Assembly: GCA_030248225.1 (NCBI GenBank)
Contig: JASANE010024945.1
Coordinates: 1-64,000, forward strand
Reading direction: 5' to 3'
DNA: 64,000 nucleotides
DNA from: Trileptium ribeirensis
Lineage: Eukaryota; Nematoda; Enoplea; Enoplida; Thoracostomopsidae
Part shown: positions 23,101 through 35,600 of the stretch, in pieces
Position numbering within the stretch: the stretch's first letter is position 1
How the letters are laid out: every line of letters starts with the position of its first letter
The notes under the pieces: model-generated
The model's input: only the letters and a program-made list of their open reading frames with translations
What the model was told of the DNA's origin: nothing
Database searches by the model: none
Translations under genes and position numbers: made by a program

Positions 23101-23656
23101 CAGCGCCATCGAAACTGCCAAACGGACAAAGAAGATATTTTATCCGGGTCAATGGAGCCCAATCATACAGGATGCGCGAAAGAAACATCCATACGAAATT
23201 GACGAACTATGCTTCTGAGATTTTTATGACGTGAAACAGTATGCAACGGCGGTTTGGCGCGGTGTAAAGGTGAAGTGGTCGACTGTCAAACGAGTTCAAT
23301 TTACGAAGGGAGCAGCTGACGTCAAGGTATCGGGTAGTTACGATGACGAGATGCAGTCAATTTCGCTTGGGCGACACGTTTTGGCGAACATCGGCGTGGA
23401 ACTGAGGGCTGCATATGGACAGCCGCTGGCCATTTCACAGCAAAAGAAGGCTGATCTTTTGCAGCTGGTTAATAACGGGGCCATTCCAGGAACGTACCGC
23501 TGGTTCTATGAGCAGCTGCCGTGTGATGAACTCGCACACGATCTATTATTCGGGGACGAAGACAGTGATAATGAAAGTTGACTAGAGGTGCGTATTTGGA
23601 ATACAATTCGTCTTAGCACTAGACAATGACTTTGTGTTTCAGTTAGCACCTTAGGT
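20139..23656 (+). mobile_element. DNA transposon with PWWP-fused transposase
   Basis: Exact 17-base inverted ends TAAGGTGCTAACTGAAA lie at 20142-20158 and 23637-23653, enclosing one long gene on the plus strand; a TA target duplication is possible. The 5' end lies about 310 bases before the start codon and the right end about 55 bases after the last codon, as expected for an autonomous element. Degenerate copies of the end motif (AAGGTGCTAAGTGAAAT-like) recur outside these ends, so the true boundaries may be further out (19874-23906). Confidence 0.65.
20470..23581 (+). pseudogene. PWWP-domain transposase-like gene, damaged
   Basis: An N-terminal PWWP domain (residues 7-59, with DWPRSGLWPAIVADD, FVYFFG and YAYVRSKDIQPI) is followed by an acidic Ser-rich linker with three SISAASDR repeats, a basic Cys domain (CGKLSPPCKLGCYSKF), then a nuclease-like part. 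The latter shows CLVC, FDLQAV, YLWNET, SDSCAGQNRN and LEPGHTQMIADSMHS, motifs I know from a group of insect transposon-derived proteins; their Asp/Glu residues look like a DDE centre. An intron at 22518-22993 (GTAAGT...TTTTTAG) joins in phase. Lesions: frame changes near 21630 (T run), near 21785 and near 22478 (T run), and a TGA at 23216-23218. The first 400 codons are uninterrupted. PWWP domains generally read methylated histone H3; here it may steer insertion. Indels in T runs could be sequencing errors. Confidence 0.75.
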
Positions 23657-23861
23657 TTTTCAGTTCCCTTCAGCGTGCCGTTACGAGGCAAAAGGTACCA
23701 AGTGAAATATATATTACAAAAACAACTATAAACTAAATGATTTACAAAAAAACCTTCTGGTATTTGTTACAACCCTAGACCGGTAGCATTCACCGAATTT
23801 CACCCTAATTCCATATTCTGGCATATCGCAATGCGTCTTGAAAATGTTCGGAGCTGTTTTT

Positions 23862-23906
23862 CTCGAAACAACAGAATTTACATTTGACACCTTTTGGCAC
23901 CACACC
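23862..23906 (-). repeat. outer inverted repeat, right arm
   Basis: Reverse complement begins GGTGTGGTGCCAAAAGGTG and pairs with 19874-19918. Read inward, both arms translate to a similar Cys-x-x-Cys peptide (VVPxGxKCxFC). Confidence 0.65.
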
Positions 23907-23929
23907 CACGAAGTGATGATCTACTACAG

Positions 23930-24050
23930 TTACGGACAGAAAAAAGGAAACTGTTTGCGAGAAAATATAGCTAAAATGGCAATATTGAACTGTAGTGTTT
24001 TTTCGCAAACGGTTAGCGAATGACTTAGAGATTTTATTTCTGTCCATAAC
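23930..24050. mobile_element. small inverted-repeat transposon, family C copy 1
   Basis: Ends GTTACGGACAGAAA and TTTCTGTCCATAAC pair, and CTGTTTGCGA and TCGCAAACGG pair just inside. No coding capacity. A related element lies at 26383-26535 and a remnant near 19373. Confidence 0.7.
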
Positions 24051-25130
24051 TTTAATTAAGTGGTGGTGCACGGATGCCAACAAAGAATATTATAATATAG
24101 CTAATTCTTATATATTATATTAAGCTTCTAAGATCGCGACAGAATATGACATGTGAAATGTTTAGGACTTGTCATTTTCTGTTACTGTTTGCTTTGTGTA
24201 TCTAGCACAAGTCATATTATGTTAAATTTAAATAGTTCCATTGTTAATAAAGGTACATGTGTAATCTTTTGTTACACATGCGCGCCGCTCTACGTACTAC
24301 ACGTTGCATATATTAACTCAAAATCAAAAAAATGTAACATGTCATGTTTTGCCACTACTCTATATAATATTTATGTAGCTCATGTCGAACCACAAATTTT
24401 TTAAATTATATACAGCAACAGCAGCAAAATTTACAGTTTGGCTCGAACATAGTGGGTTTAGTCCTGTATTTTATAGCAAAAGGAGATGATATCTGAAGAA
24501 ATATCAAGACGATCATGCTATCTGTGAATGACCGCACTGTGAAAAATTGCCCCACTTTAATTCATTTAAACAGTTTTGAATGTAACATTCCCAACTAGAA
24601 TTATTTGGGCTTTTCAGAGTGCACTAAATTCGAGGAAAATACGCATTTTTGTACCAAATCCACAGCCTTATCGAAAAAGCATAACCCATGCGTTTAAACG
24701 TATTTGCGTGCGTCTGCGAGTTGTTGCGTGCTTGCGCGTATGCGAGTGCAGCTAATTCTGTCCGTGACTGCACGTAGTTGTTGTACAATAACCCAGTCAT
24801 AGTTTTTTTCGCATATTTTTTCCGTAATTTTCGCGCTTTCCAAGACACGCTAAGTATTACTTTCTGGACGACAAACGTAAATTTCACATTTGAACTACAT
24901 ATGGACTAAAGGATGGTGGTGCAAAGGCAGCGATCGCAACAAGAACATTAAAACATTCCGCACTCGGCAGAGGCTATTAACGATTACATTCTTCATGTTT
25001 ATTTCTATATTATGTTCATATAACGGCTTTGTTGTTTCAGTGCGTGTTCTGATATGTAGCAGATAAAATATACGCAGAAGCTTTATGATCAGAGTATATT
25101 TCAGACAAATATTAATAAAAATGTTTTGCA
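24051..25130. other. no gene recognised
   Basis: About 1.1 kb, AT-rich. A GTGCGT/GTGCTTGCGC-type patch at about 24690-24760 followed by TCTGTCCGTGACTGCA suggests another family C remnant. Confidence 0.45.
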
Positions 25131-25140
25131 AATATTTTTT

Positions 25141-25500
25141 GGTTTAGCTATAGTTGTGTTTGAAATATTACGCGTTGTCAGCAGGACGATATGCATTTTT
25201 AATTTTACGAAAAACGCATGTAAATCACATGGTTTAGCTATAGTTGTGTTTGAAATATTACGCGTTGTCAGCAGGACGATATGCATTTTTAATTTTACGA
25301 AAAACGCATGTAAATCACATGGTTTAGCTATAGTTGTGTTTGAAATATTACGCGTTGTCAGCAGGACGATATGCATTTTTAATTTTACGAAAAACGCATG
25401 TAAATCACATGGTTTAGCTATAGTTGTGTTTGAAATATTACGCGTTGTCAGCAGGACGATATGCATTTTTAATTTTACGAAAAACGCATGTAATTCACAT
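25141..25500. repeat. 90-bp tandem array, 4 copies
   Basis: Four almost identical 90-base units start at 25141, 25231, 25321 and 25411 with GGTTTAGCTATAGTTGTG. Because 90 is divisible by three and a unit has no stop in one frame of each strand, long open frames appear on both strands (25126-25635 plus, 25101-25466 minus) with a 30-residue repeat. I do not consider either a gene. Confidence 0.95.
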
Positions 25501-26382
25501 ATATTGCGTAACGCGAAAAAACACTATATCCCAACCAGAAATGAACGTTGCTCACTCGAAGGGCGACAATTGTGTTTGGAGCCTACTGTATTTACCTGTT
25601 CTGTCCGCGGCCTTCCGAAAGGTTACAGACTTTAGGAAGCTCATTTTTCTTGTCATGGAAAATTTTAAACTGGAAACATGTTCTGTATTTTCATATATGA
25701 TTACCCGTCGGGCAAATATTTTCAGGCTATAAACCAGCGTGTTAGCATTATAAATAGTAATAAAATGTTTAAGAAAAATATTGTGCTTACAGGAAACATA
25801 AATTTAGAGACAGTAATACATCATGGATTTAAATGAATACGGTTGTTTACAGCGAGTGTAACATGAAAAATCTGACGAATATGCTGAGATTAGGAAAACG
25901 GGTCTCTTATTCTCAAGCCAGCGTATTGCAACCAAATAATTTATTTAATCAGTAACAAAACTGAAACCGATTGCTTCAATTTGGTATATTTTTCCAATCA
26001 AAGTGATTTTTATTTTTTTGGATTCACTCAATTTAATTTCAGTTTTTGACATAACGAACTTAAATTTTACTGAAATCAAATTCAAGTTGCTAACTAAAGT
26101 CAGTTTTGACACCAAAATGAAACCAAATCGAAACAATCACAATAAAACTAATTGTAAGCCGATAAATGAAGCAGAATTTGGTTTTACTTTTTGACATATC
26201 GTTGCACACCTTTTATCGAAGCGGTCGATGTTCTCTCGATGCTTGCTCAGTGGTCGGTCACTCAAAAAGTGACAGTCTGTTCAGGTTTGATTTGTAATAT
26301 TTTTCTGTTTTGTAATTTCATGCTCAAAATTTGAAATCGAATGTATATCGTCGGCTGTGTTCTGACAGCCATTCAAAAAGTA
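25501..26382. other. repeat remnants, no gene
   Basis: Positions about 25650-25790 share words with the repeat at 45-300 (GGAAAATTTTAAACTGG, TTAGCATTATAAATA). The rest is AT-rich. This stretch would hold the 3' untranslated region of SCFD1; AATAAA on the minus strand at about 25940 is a possible poly(A) signal. Confidence 0.4.
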
Positions 26383-26535
26383 GTCACGGACAGAAATAAG
26401 TTCATAAAAAATGAACACAACAACAATCGTTTATAAACGAACATTTTAACGTTCGTTTGCATCTGCGTTCGTTCGCGACTTTTGCGCACGTTTGCGATTC
26501 GCCATATTCACTCACTTATTTTATCCGTGACAGTA
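26383..26535. mobile_element. small inverted-repeat transposon, family C copy 2
   Basis: Ends GTCACGGACAGAAATAAG and CTTATTTTATCCGTGAC are inverted copies, with a GTTCGTTTGC/TTTGCG-rich interior. It lies about 40 bases beyond the presumed stop codon of SCFD1. Confidence 0.65.
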
Positions 26536-26576
26536 CTAAAATACTAAAAAAACGACACAACAATAAATTTAATGAT

Positions 26577-26684
26577 CTAAACATTAGTATTTATTCTTAC
26601 CTGAGATAAAAAGCTCGAAGCATTCATTAGTTCCGTGCAGCCATAGACTATTTTCTTGTTCATATTGTTTCCAACCGTTTTGCT
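26577..26684 (-). CDS. SCFD1: SCFD1 exon 20 (last recognised)
   Basis: Acceptor TTGTAG before AGCAAAACG; encodes residues 587-614, including [19 protein letters not shown], which matches the C-terminal KHILYGCSELFNAT region of the family. At 26600 a GTAAGA follows CAG; if it is used as a donor, the final exon is unknown. Read-through ends after VRINTNV. Confidence 0.85.
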   Translation of the reverse strand, partial: SKTVGNNMNKKIVYGCTELMNASSFLSQVRINTNV

Positions 26685-29600
26685 CTACAACAACAATAAT
26701 AAAAACAATTTATCACGTACTCCTGAAAGAATGAACAAAATAACTTGGGCCAAACATCACACTTGTACAAAATCACACCCTTCTACATGATTAAGTTTCC
26801 TTACAAAACGCACCACTGCACTAATACATAACACAAAAAATAAACAAGATCGTTACAGAAGAGAATCCGGCGTCCAAGTTCAGGGCCCGTGGAATATTAT
26901 GTAGATTTCGGCTTGTAAATAGAGCGCACTTTTAGCAACACTGGGAAAGTAGTGCTTGCGTCCCTCACAGTATACGTACCCGTAGTATGACGAGGCGCAA
27001 GTATCGATCAGGTAAACTTCTTTGAGGCAAAATTCAAGCACGTATTTCCTACAGGATATCATAAATAACAGCAGAAAAAAATCATAAAATTGGCAGATAT
27101 TTAACTTGGCGTATAATTTGCGCTTTCCACTAAAACTAGTAACTCTATAGAGATTACAGAACGTAGTGAAGCATAGGTACGCCTAGGTAGCTACGCCTTT
27201 TGTATGCACAGACAATCAGCTCTCAATAGCATACGTCGATATGCTATATGTGGATATCACACAATACCGCACGAGTTAGAACAAAACTAACACCGACAGT
27301 AAGTTTCTCATGTCCCAAAACCCCCAAGTGCAAGATATCAGCCTCCCAGGACGTATATTATAGTAAAATTAGGGATATTGGGTCGATGAACCATGGCGGC
27401 ACCATACCCCATACCCATAGAACCATTGATCGCAGAGCAAAATCAACACCAGCAATGAGCTTGCCATGCCCGAAAACACCCAAGTAAAACTTTTCAGCCG
27501 CCCAGGACGTCAGAACAAATTTTCTAATTTTGGGACGAGGAACCATTGGGGCACCATGCCTCAAACCCCATAACTCTAGAACCGGAGTCTTAATCAAAAA
27601 ACAAAAGCGACATCGGCATATATAATTTTGCTATGAAATAAAACCAACCAGAGAAATAAATTCGAATGGTAAGATAAAAATAACCTTCAGTGAAGGGTAC
27701 TAAGAAACCCTCATTTTGACATCTGGCCCAGAACCATGGGGGGAAAAAACCGGGGTACCCATGGAACCATGAGTCACAGGGCAAAACCGGCACCGGCAAT
27801 AAGTTTCCCATGCCCGAAAACCCCAGGCAAACATTATCGGCCGCCCAAGACGTCAGAATAAATTTTCAAATTTTGGGTCGTGGAACCATTGGGGCGAATT
27901 ACCCTCGTACCAAAAACCCCATAACTCCAGAACCGGAGTCTTAATCGAAAAACAAAAAAGAGGCATCGGCATTTAACATTTTAATATAAAATAAAACCAT
28001 CCGCAGAAAAAATCGATAGTTAAGATAATAATAACATTGCTTCCGTGAAAGGTACTAAAATGGGGTAAAATGGGGCAAAAAACCCACATTTTGACCCCTG
28101 ACCCCGCAACCAGACTCCAAATCAAAAACGCTCGGGGATGTACACGGTAAATCGATATGCCGGTTTGAATGAGCCCAAGATCATGAAAATCGGTTAAGGC
28201 GGTCTCGACTTATGGCCGGTGACACACACACGGACGGAATTTAAAAGATTTCACCCGTGCAACAGACAATCTCCACTACGTTTCACTACGTTCTGATAAA
28301 CAACCCTACACAACGCAGTCGCCCTATAGCAGGACAAACGCTTCGCCTAAATAATTTTTTGGGCGATAGAAATTTCAAAACCAAAAATTTACCCCAAATG
28401 TAAACATAAAATGCTTCGAGTATAAAAATACAGAGCGCATTCCTACTAAGTAAAGATAATTACAATTACATTAACAATACTTATGCTAGCAACTCACAAA
28501 GCGAAGGAAAACTGAAGCGCGTATGACTGCTCTCAGGGACGAACTGAGCTTAATGGCGCAAAAATCGGTTGAATTCATTTATTGGTTAACGGCTTAGGCT
28601 CGCATTCGACACAACTCGTCAATACGGTTCGAAAGCTATATAAAATATATTTATGGAATTTTTCGAAAATTTTGGGTACCAAAAGTGCACCATTGGGAAC
28701 CCAAAAAGTCCTAAAAAATATTATAAAAGCGGAAATAGATATTTTCTGAATCCCCTCATTGGGGTGAGCCTAATGGTGCCAAAATTATCAATGTATCTTC
28801 AAAATTAACCATTTTCGGGCAGGGAGTATAACATGAAAGACCCCGGTTTTTTTGGGTGTATTTTTTAAACTTTGTGTCAAGCATAAAACAAATGCTCTGA
28901 CAAAAAATGGATAACAGCAAAATTGTAGCTATCGATGAGAGCGTTTTGCTTGTCTGCATTTTTCCAGCCGATGTCTCTTGCATAAGTGATAACTTAAAAT
29001 ATTGGGTGACCACAAATTGGGAATGGATCATAGTAAAACTTTCAAACTATACCACCAAAATTAATACGACTTACCTTAGCGTAATCGGCCAAATTTTGGT
29101 ACTCGATATAATTACCACCGCCAATAACAAAAACAACGGCTTCTTGAAAAGGAGAGCGATTCCGAGGCAGTGTGCTGCTGCTAAAACACGATGGTATCAA
29201 CGTAAAATGACACTACTCGCCTGAAATGACCGCCGCTCGCTCGCTGGAAAGGCGACGGTTATATTTCTGGCGCGTACTGTACGTCAAGTGACCAAACTCA
29301 AAATTTTTATAATAATTTCCCCATTTCCGATGTAAGAAATTATATAACATTTAAGAAAAAACAATGGTTATCTCCAGCTTTAAACGATGATTTATATTTC
29401 TGGCGCGTACTGTACGTCAAGTGACCAAACTCAAAATTTTTATAATAATTTCCCCATTTCCGATGTAAGAAATTATATAACATTTAAGAAAAAACAATGG
29501 TTATCTCCAGCTTTAAACGATGATTTATATTTCTGGCGCGTACTGTACGTCAAGTGACCAAACTCAAAATTTTTATAATAATTTCCCCATTTCCGATGTA

Positions 29601-32600
29601 AGAAATTATATAACATTTAAGAAAAAACAATGGTTATCTCCAGCTTTAAACGCTAATCATCAGTTTAACAACGGCAGATGCCTCATTATTCACAGTAGTC
29701 GCCGCTTTACGTCAGTGAATTTTTGTACAGTACTCGCCAGAAATGAGTGCTGTTCGTTCGATGTTCGCTCGAAGTTCGTTCGATGTTCGCTCGATAAATT
29801 CAAAATTTTGTTCGAGATTTGTTCGAAATTTTGGCGCACTTTTTTTAAATTTGTTCGAAAGTTGTTCGAAAAGTGTTCGAGAATAATTAAACTTTGTTCG
29901 ATTTCTGTTCGATGTTCGTTCGTTCGAATTGTGACACTCATTTCTGGCGAGTACTGTATTGTTGTTCACCAATCTGGTCAATGTTGTGTAATAATAAAAA
30001 TAATTCTTCATTTTGAACGATACGATTAGCTAAGCTCCACAATTAGGGTTGGTCAATGAGAACTTACTAACAACTGTATAAGTTGACGGTGATCAATATT
30101 ATACTCATACAACTTCTGAACACAACTATCTGCATAGCACCTTTTTAGTCCAAATCCAGTGCAAACCGTAATGACATGGCTTCACCAATAATTCGCAATT
30201 CAGTTTCCATTAAAATATCCGAAGCTTTACGGTAGATTCAGGGTAAGAAATTATAATAGCGGAAAAAGAACACACATAAATAAAATTATTGCGACACCAC
30301 ATCGAAAATATCCCAAAAGGACACCTCATTTAGCCAGCGACCAGATATTTCGTAGGATTAGTCCGATATTCAAACTTTCAACGGGTACTTATGGCGACAT
30401 TCGCGTATCGAGTACTGTACGTAGGAACCGGAGCGTTGAGACCTCTACTCAACTAGGTGGCTCATAAGAGTCAGAATAACATGCTTGACCTAATCTGATT
30501 CAGAGTATTATGACAACAATGTTAATAAAGACGGAGCTTACTTGGTTGACCGAATAAGCTTTGGATCGAAATATCGATAATCGTCAACTTCAGGGACCGA
30601 TTTCATATCAATTATTGCGTCGGCGATCCTTGTAACCGGCAAGTTCTGAAAAAAAATAGCAAACCTATTATTCGAAAACACTTAAAGACGCAAAAAATTC
30701 AATCCGTACCATCATCGCTATTGCTTAGAAATCTGACAATATGGATTGCGAAGCAAAAAACACGCAGATGTGGAGTACTAATCAAGGTTAAAAAATTACC
30801 AGTCAAATAAACATTACAGACACCAGAACATACAGCTTATGATATCCGCTAGGGGTAATATAGTATATATTTCAATTGCAGTCCATAACCACATAACGAT
30901 TAAGCAAGAAATTATTTTTATAACTGAACATTTTTGATCACAACAACTTTACACAATATAATTCGTTAAAATAAAATTTCAAATATCGCTATTTAGTTAT
31001 TGCAGAACACGTTGTACATACCCCAATAAAAGTTATAAGGTCTAGCTTTTATCACATTAGCTATAGGCAACCTACTTGATGGAACACCAACAAGAAACTT
31101 ATGGACGTAGCACATACACGTTACCCCCGAGAACCTCCAAGGGTACCACAACAATCTTGGCAAAACGTTAAGGCGAGCACGACATCCATCACGGACAATC
31201 TTAAACTGTATTTCTGGCGTCATACTCTTTTACAAAGCTTAACGCTACGAATTCACGTATAAACTCGTATGGCCTCGCTAATGTGCCGATTATCACTCCA
31301 TATGTTAGTGCAGAAGCAATATTGATGCAATGCCACAGTCCGGAATCTGCAACTTGTCACAATCCCCGTTGTCATGTTGCAGTACAGATATTTATTCTTG
31401 TAATTAAATTTTATCACTCCATGATCTAAAATCAACTACTAGCAACATTCTCAAATAGTAGTTACTTAAAACAATATCGCTGTTAAAAATATATTCTGGC
31501 TAATCCAAAGTGAGAACCGGAAACACGTAGAATGTTTCGGTGACCCTTCTTGCAAAGGTCAGTAATAAAAAGAAGTGCTCACTGCGAAATGTTGAGCTCC
31601 TCGGCAATAGTTTTTGCTTTGCCCGGTAAATACACCCCATTTTATATTAAAAATTTGACAGGTTTCTACAAATATCCAGTTATGAAGTTGAATATTTGCT
31701 TAAAGTTCAAAAACGGTAGAAAGGTTGTTTTTTACCTCAATAGAGACGTTTTCAAACCGTTTCTGGGGCCAATTATCAACAGTTTTATCTAAGAGCGTCA
31801 AAAATTCGTATACGTTTCTTATTTTTATAATTTATTTAAAAATTCTTATTCCTATATATAGATTTTCAAGCACTCTCAATACCATTCTTATATAAGTGTT
31901 CAAGCACGCTGGATACAATAGAATTCATTGCAGTCGAAGAGCTATTGTTGCTGTAACCTATCCTTAACGAGGATAGGGTATTTTTAGGGTTAGCCGTTCT
32001 ATTATCAAATAACACTTTTTTGCTTTTGTGGCATGTTACTGAGGGGTGCGAGCGTTAAAACATTCTCATATAGGTTTTCAAGCACATTGGATAAAATGGT
32101 ATTACAGTTGGATACCTGTTGTTGCTATATCATGACATTACGGGGCTGTGGGTTATCTTTAAAGGTGGAACCATTTTCACGCGCAACACATTTTAATAGC
32201 ATAAAAACACCAGTAAAGCTAATATTTCAAACTTGAAATATTTCTTAGCGACCACACCCGCTGCGTTTCTACTCGCTTGCGAGGCAGTAGTTAGCAGTGC
32301 TGTTGCTTGAAAGCTCGACTCAAAATCCAAAAACTGCAGCTTACGTGCTTTTTGACAACCAAATTTTTGACGCCTTCCATTACAAGCTGCGAACTTTGGT
32401 TGAGGAGCTTCGAAAACATCGTGGTCGTCTTTGTACCGCTACCTGCAAATGTATCGCGCGAAACTTTGGCAAACATCCTAAATGCATTAAAATATTGCTA
32501 TGCAGTATTTTTTGAATAATCGCTAAACGCTGAACATAATGGCCTGATAATTTTTTAAAAAATGTAATTCATCACCATTATGAATTATAAGTACCCGTGT

Positions 32601-35600
32601 ATTGTCAGCAGTCTTTATAAATAAATTACTGGAAAAGCCTATGAATCGATTAAAAAGTTGCAACATCTTAATATAATTTACGCGTTTATACATAGATGCA
32701 ATAAGATTAAAACAGATAATAATATTTTGTGGCACCGTTATTTCCGATATCACATTACAATAATGAATACATAAAGCATAGATAGCTATTGCCATACTTT
32801 TACAATTAAGTTATTAACACAAATAAACTCGAAATTTTAAGACTATTCTGTTCCCACAAAGTCATTGCCGCCGTGTCGGAAAACAAGTTAACTAAAATGG
32901 ATGTATATTGGCTATCGGCAAACGATGAAACCTAACCACTGTGCCAACGACAACACCGCCGTACTTACAATTCATTTACAGAACTCATCCAGGATCAAAA
33001 ACGGTACCCGGCCAAAAAAACACACTACCTCAGCATAACATTCGTTTAGGCTACATAACTGAAAACCTAAATAATTAGTGAAACAAGAACACTGTTTAGA
33101 TTCAGCACACCAAATCCCAAAACCTACGTACTTCCAACGTTTCAGGTACTTTAGGCACGATACATCACAACCGCTTTCTTCCAGCGCGGCGATCAAGGCA
33201 TTCAAATCGTTCTAAAATAGAAAATAATATTATAGTTGAACAAATAAATTATAAAAGCAAACGACCACAGCACGGTTATTAATAATAAACAAAATCAACA
33301 TTATACAATAATTAGTAATAGCTATGTGCCGTTAAATGGCGATAATGCAGAAATCGCAATGATGTTCATCGTTTGGAGTGATCTCGATGCACTACTACTA
33401 CATACATAGATGTTTAGCCAAACATTAGATGAGGATATTATACAGTCAATTTGTAAACACGGTAGCCGATAATGATTATAGTCTCGGATTACGTTAATAA
33501 ACACCAATGCAGCGAAACAATGAATTACATATATTTGACCAATATTATCTCCTGCCAATCACAGAGTGTCGGTGGGCTTTTGCCAGTACAGAGGTTCTCA
33601 GGGTCAGTTTTGAGCACAAGACCTATTGCGTTGCGGAAAGCCTGGAAGGGGGCACAGAAAATTATAAAATGAAAGGAAATTCTTCCAGCGCAACAATACC
33701 CTATGTTATAGTATATACAAAACCTGAGTTTGATTTTCCTTAATTTACTTTAGGTGCGTATACCAGGGTTCTACTTTTGTCAAAATCCGAAATGCGTCGT
33801 TCGCATTCACATTTCTGCAATCAGTATTCCCATTGTAGTGAACGCGACCAAGAGTTCTGCGATCTACGAACGAAATTTACCTACCCGCAAATTTCTCCAT
33901 TTCGCACGGTTGCCCGCGCTCAAAAAATGTAATACTAAATCGGACAGCTATGTTCACAGTCCATGTGATTGTAGTATACCATAAAACGCGATAATCAATG
34001 GTAATCAGAAAAATGCGATGTTATGATATTTGCCGGATACGCTGGGAGCACGAGGAGAGTTAAAACGGTTTAAATATAGCTCATACCGGGAACATCAAGC
34101 TATGAATACAACCAGCCACGAAATAAAATAATCATGTTCCAGGTTTCCAAATACAACTATGCTTCAGATGCATTATTTCTTCATTTCGACCTGTCAAAAT
34201 CAGCTCCTCTGTAAGATAACACGATTTGGTTCATAGGACCATAAAGATGTGTTCATATTGCGTACGATCAGATTTCTGTTCACATTGCATACGATACAAA
34301 TCAATCCGAAGCCACCAAACTCTACAGCTACCAGATACGTGTATAATGTATTTTTACAAACTACATTATCCGATTCGGTCCCACAACATTGTACGTGCTT
34401 TGTCGAATCAGATTTAATAGGATGCAGTGTGGACACTGTATATAAAAAAGACGCGGAAATCAAATCGGAAGCAACGTGGACAAAAAATAGGGCCCTAAAA
34501 TCTCAAAACAAAACAAAAAGGGCCCTAAAATCATAGATCTCACTGATTGAAATTTTGTGGCGAGTCTAAAAATATATTACAAACTTGACAGAAAATGGCA
34601 TGCTTCGCAGAATTTTGATCGTTTTACAGCTACTAAATTCCAGAAATTTCAATCAACCAAGCATAAGCTACAAAACGAGTATCTCGAAGCGGTCATTGCC
34701 TGATCTTGGCATTCAAACATTGGCCCATTTTGATGCATCAGTGAACGATTCGATGACAAAACAATCAAACTAACCTCACTTATAGTATCGCTACAAATGA
34801 AATTGATAATAAAGAGTCGCGTTCGGTCTTCGGGTGATCCAAATTCCGCATTTTTAAAAATATCGATCAGCGGAGTCGACGTCGCCTGACGAGCCATCAA
34901 TTTTTCTTCCATTTCGAAGTATTCGTCAAGTTTACGAGCCTACAATTTTATGCCAATGTTACAAGGTTGTGGCATAGGATGAACGATATGGCTTCAATTA
35001 CAGCACTTGCCAACAATGACTATCGCTCGGTCGAGATTCGTCACAAAGGAATAAGTAACGTTATCAAAATAATAATAATTTTGTTATTAATTTTCACATT
35101 TTCGAGATAATCTTGAGCGAACCAGTCGCTCGAGATTGGCTAAAAATGCGACAGTCATTTTTGGCGAGTACTGCAAAATACTCACATTGTACAAAAATCA
35201 TGAACCCCAGACACAGTATTATCCTGGAAATCAAATTTTATCTTTAAATCGAAACAAGTTCTACCACATTTAGAACGAGAAAGATTCGAAAGTTTACAGC
35301 TTACACATGCCATAGTACATAATTGACAATTATTATCTTCATAACTTAATTTATTATCGGATTTTTAATCCCATTTAAATGTAACTACATCTATTTTCAT
35401 AGCTTAACTAAAACTGACAATAAAATTTATTATTTCTAATCTCGGCATGTCAAATACTTTATAACATAGTAGCATGGGTACTCACACAGCTTTATCTTCA
35501 TAACTTAATTTATTATCGGATTTTTAATCCCATTATGTAACTACACCTATCTTCATAGCTTAACTAAAACTGACAATAAAATTTATTATTTCTAATCTCG

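Noticed and set aside
25101..25635. Open frames of 169 and 121 codons
   Set aside because: Produced by the 90-bp array, whose unit length is divisible by three.
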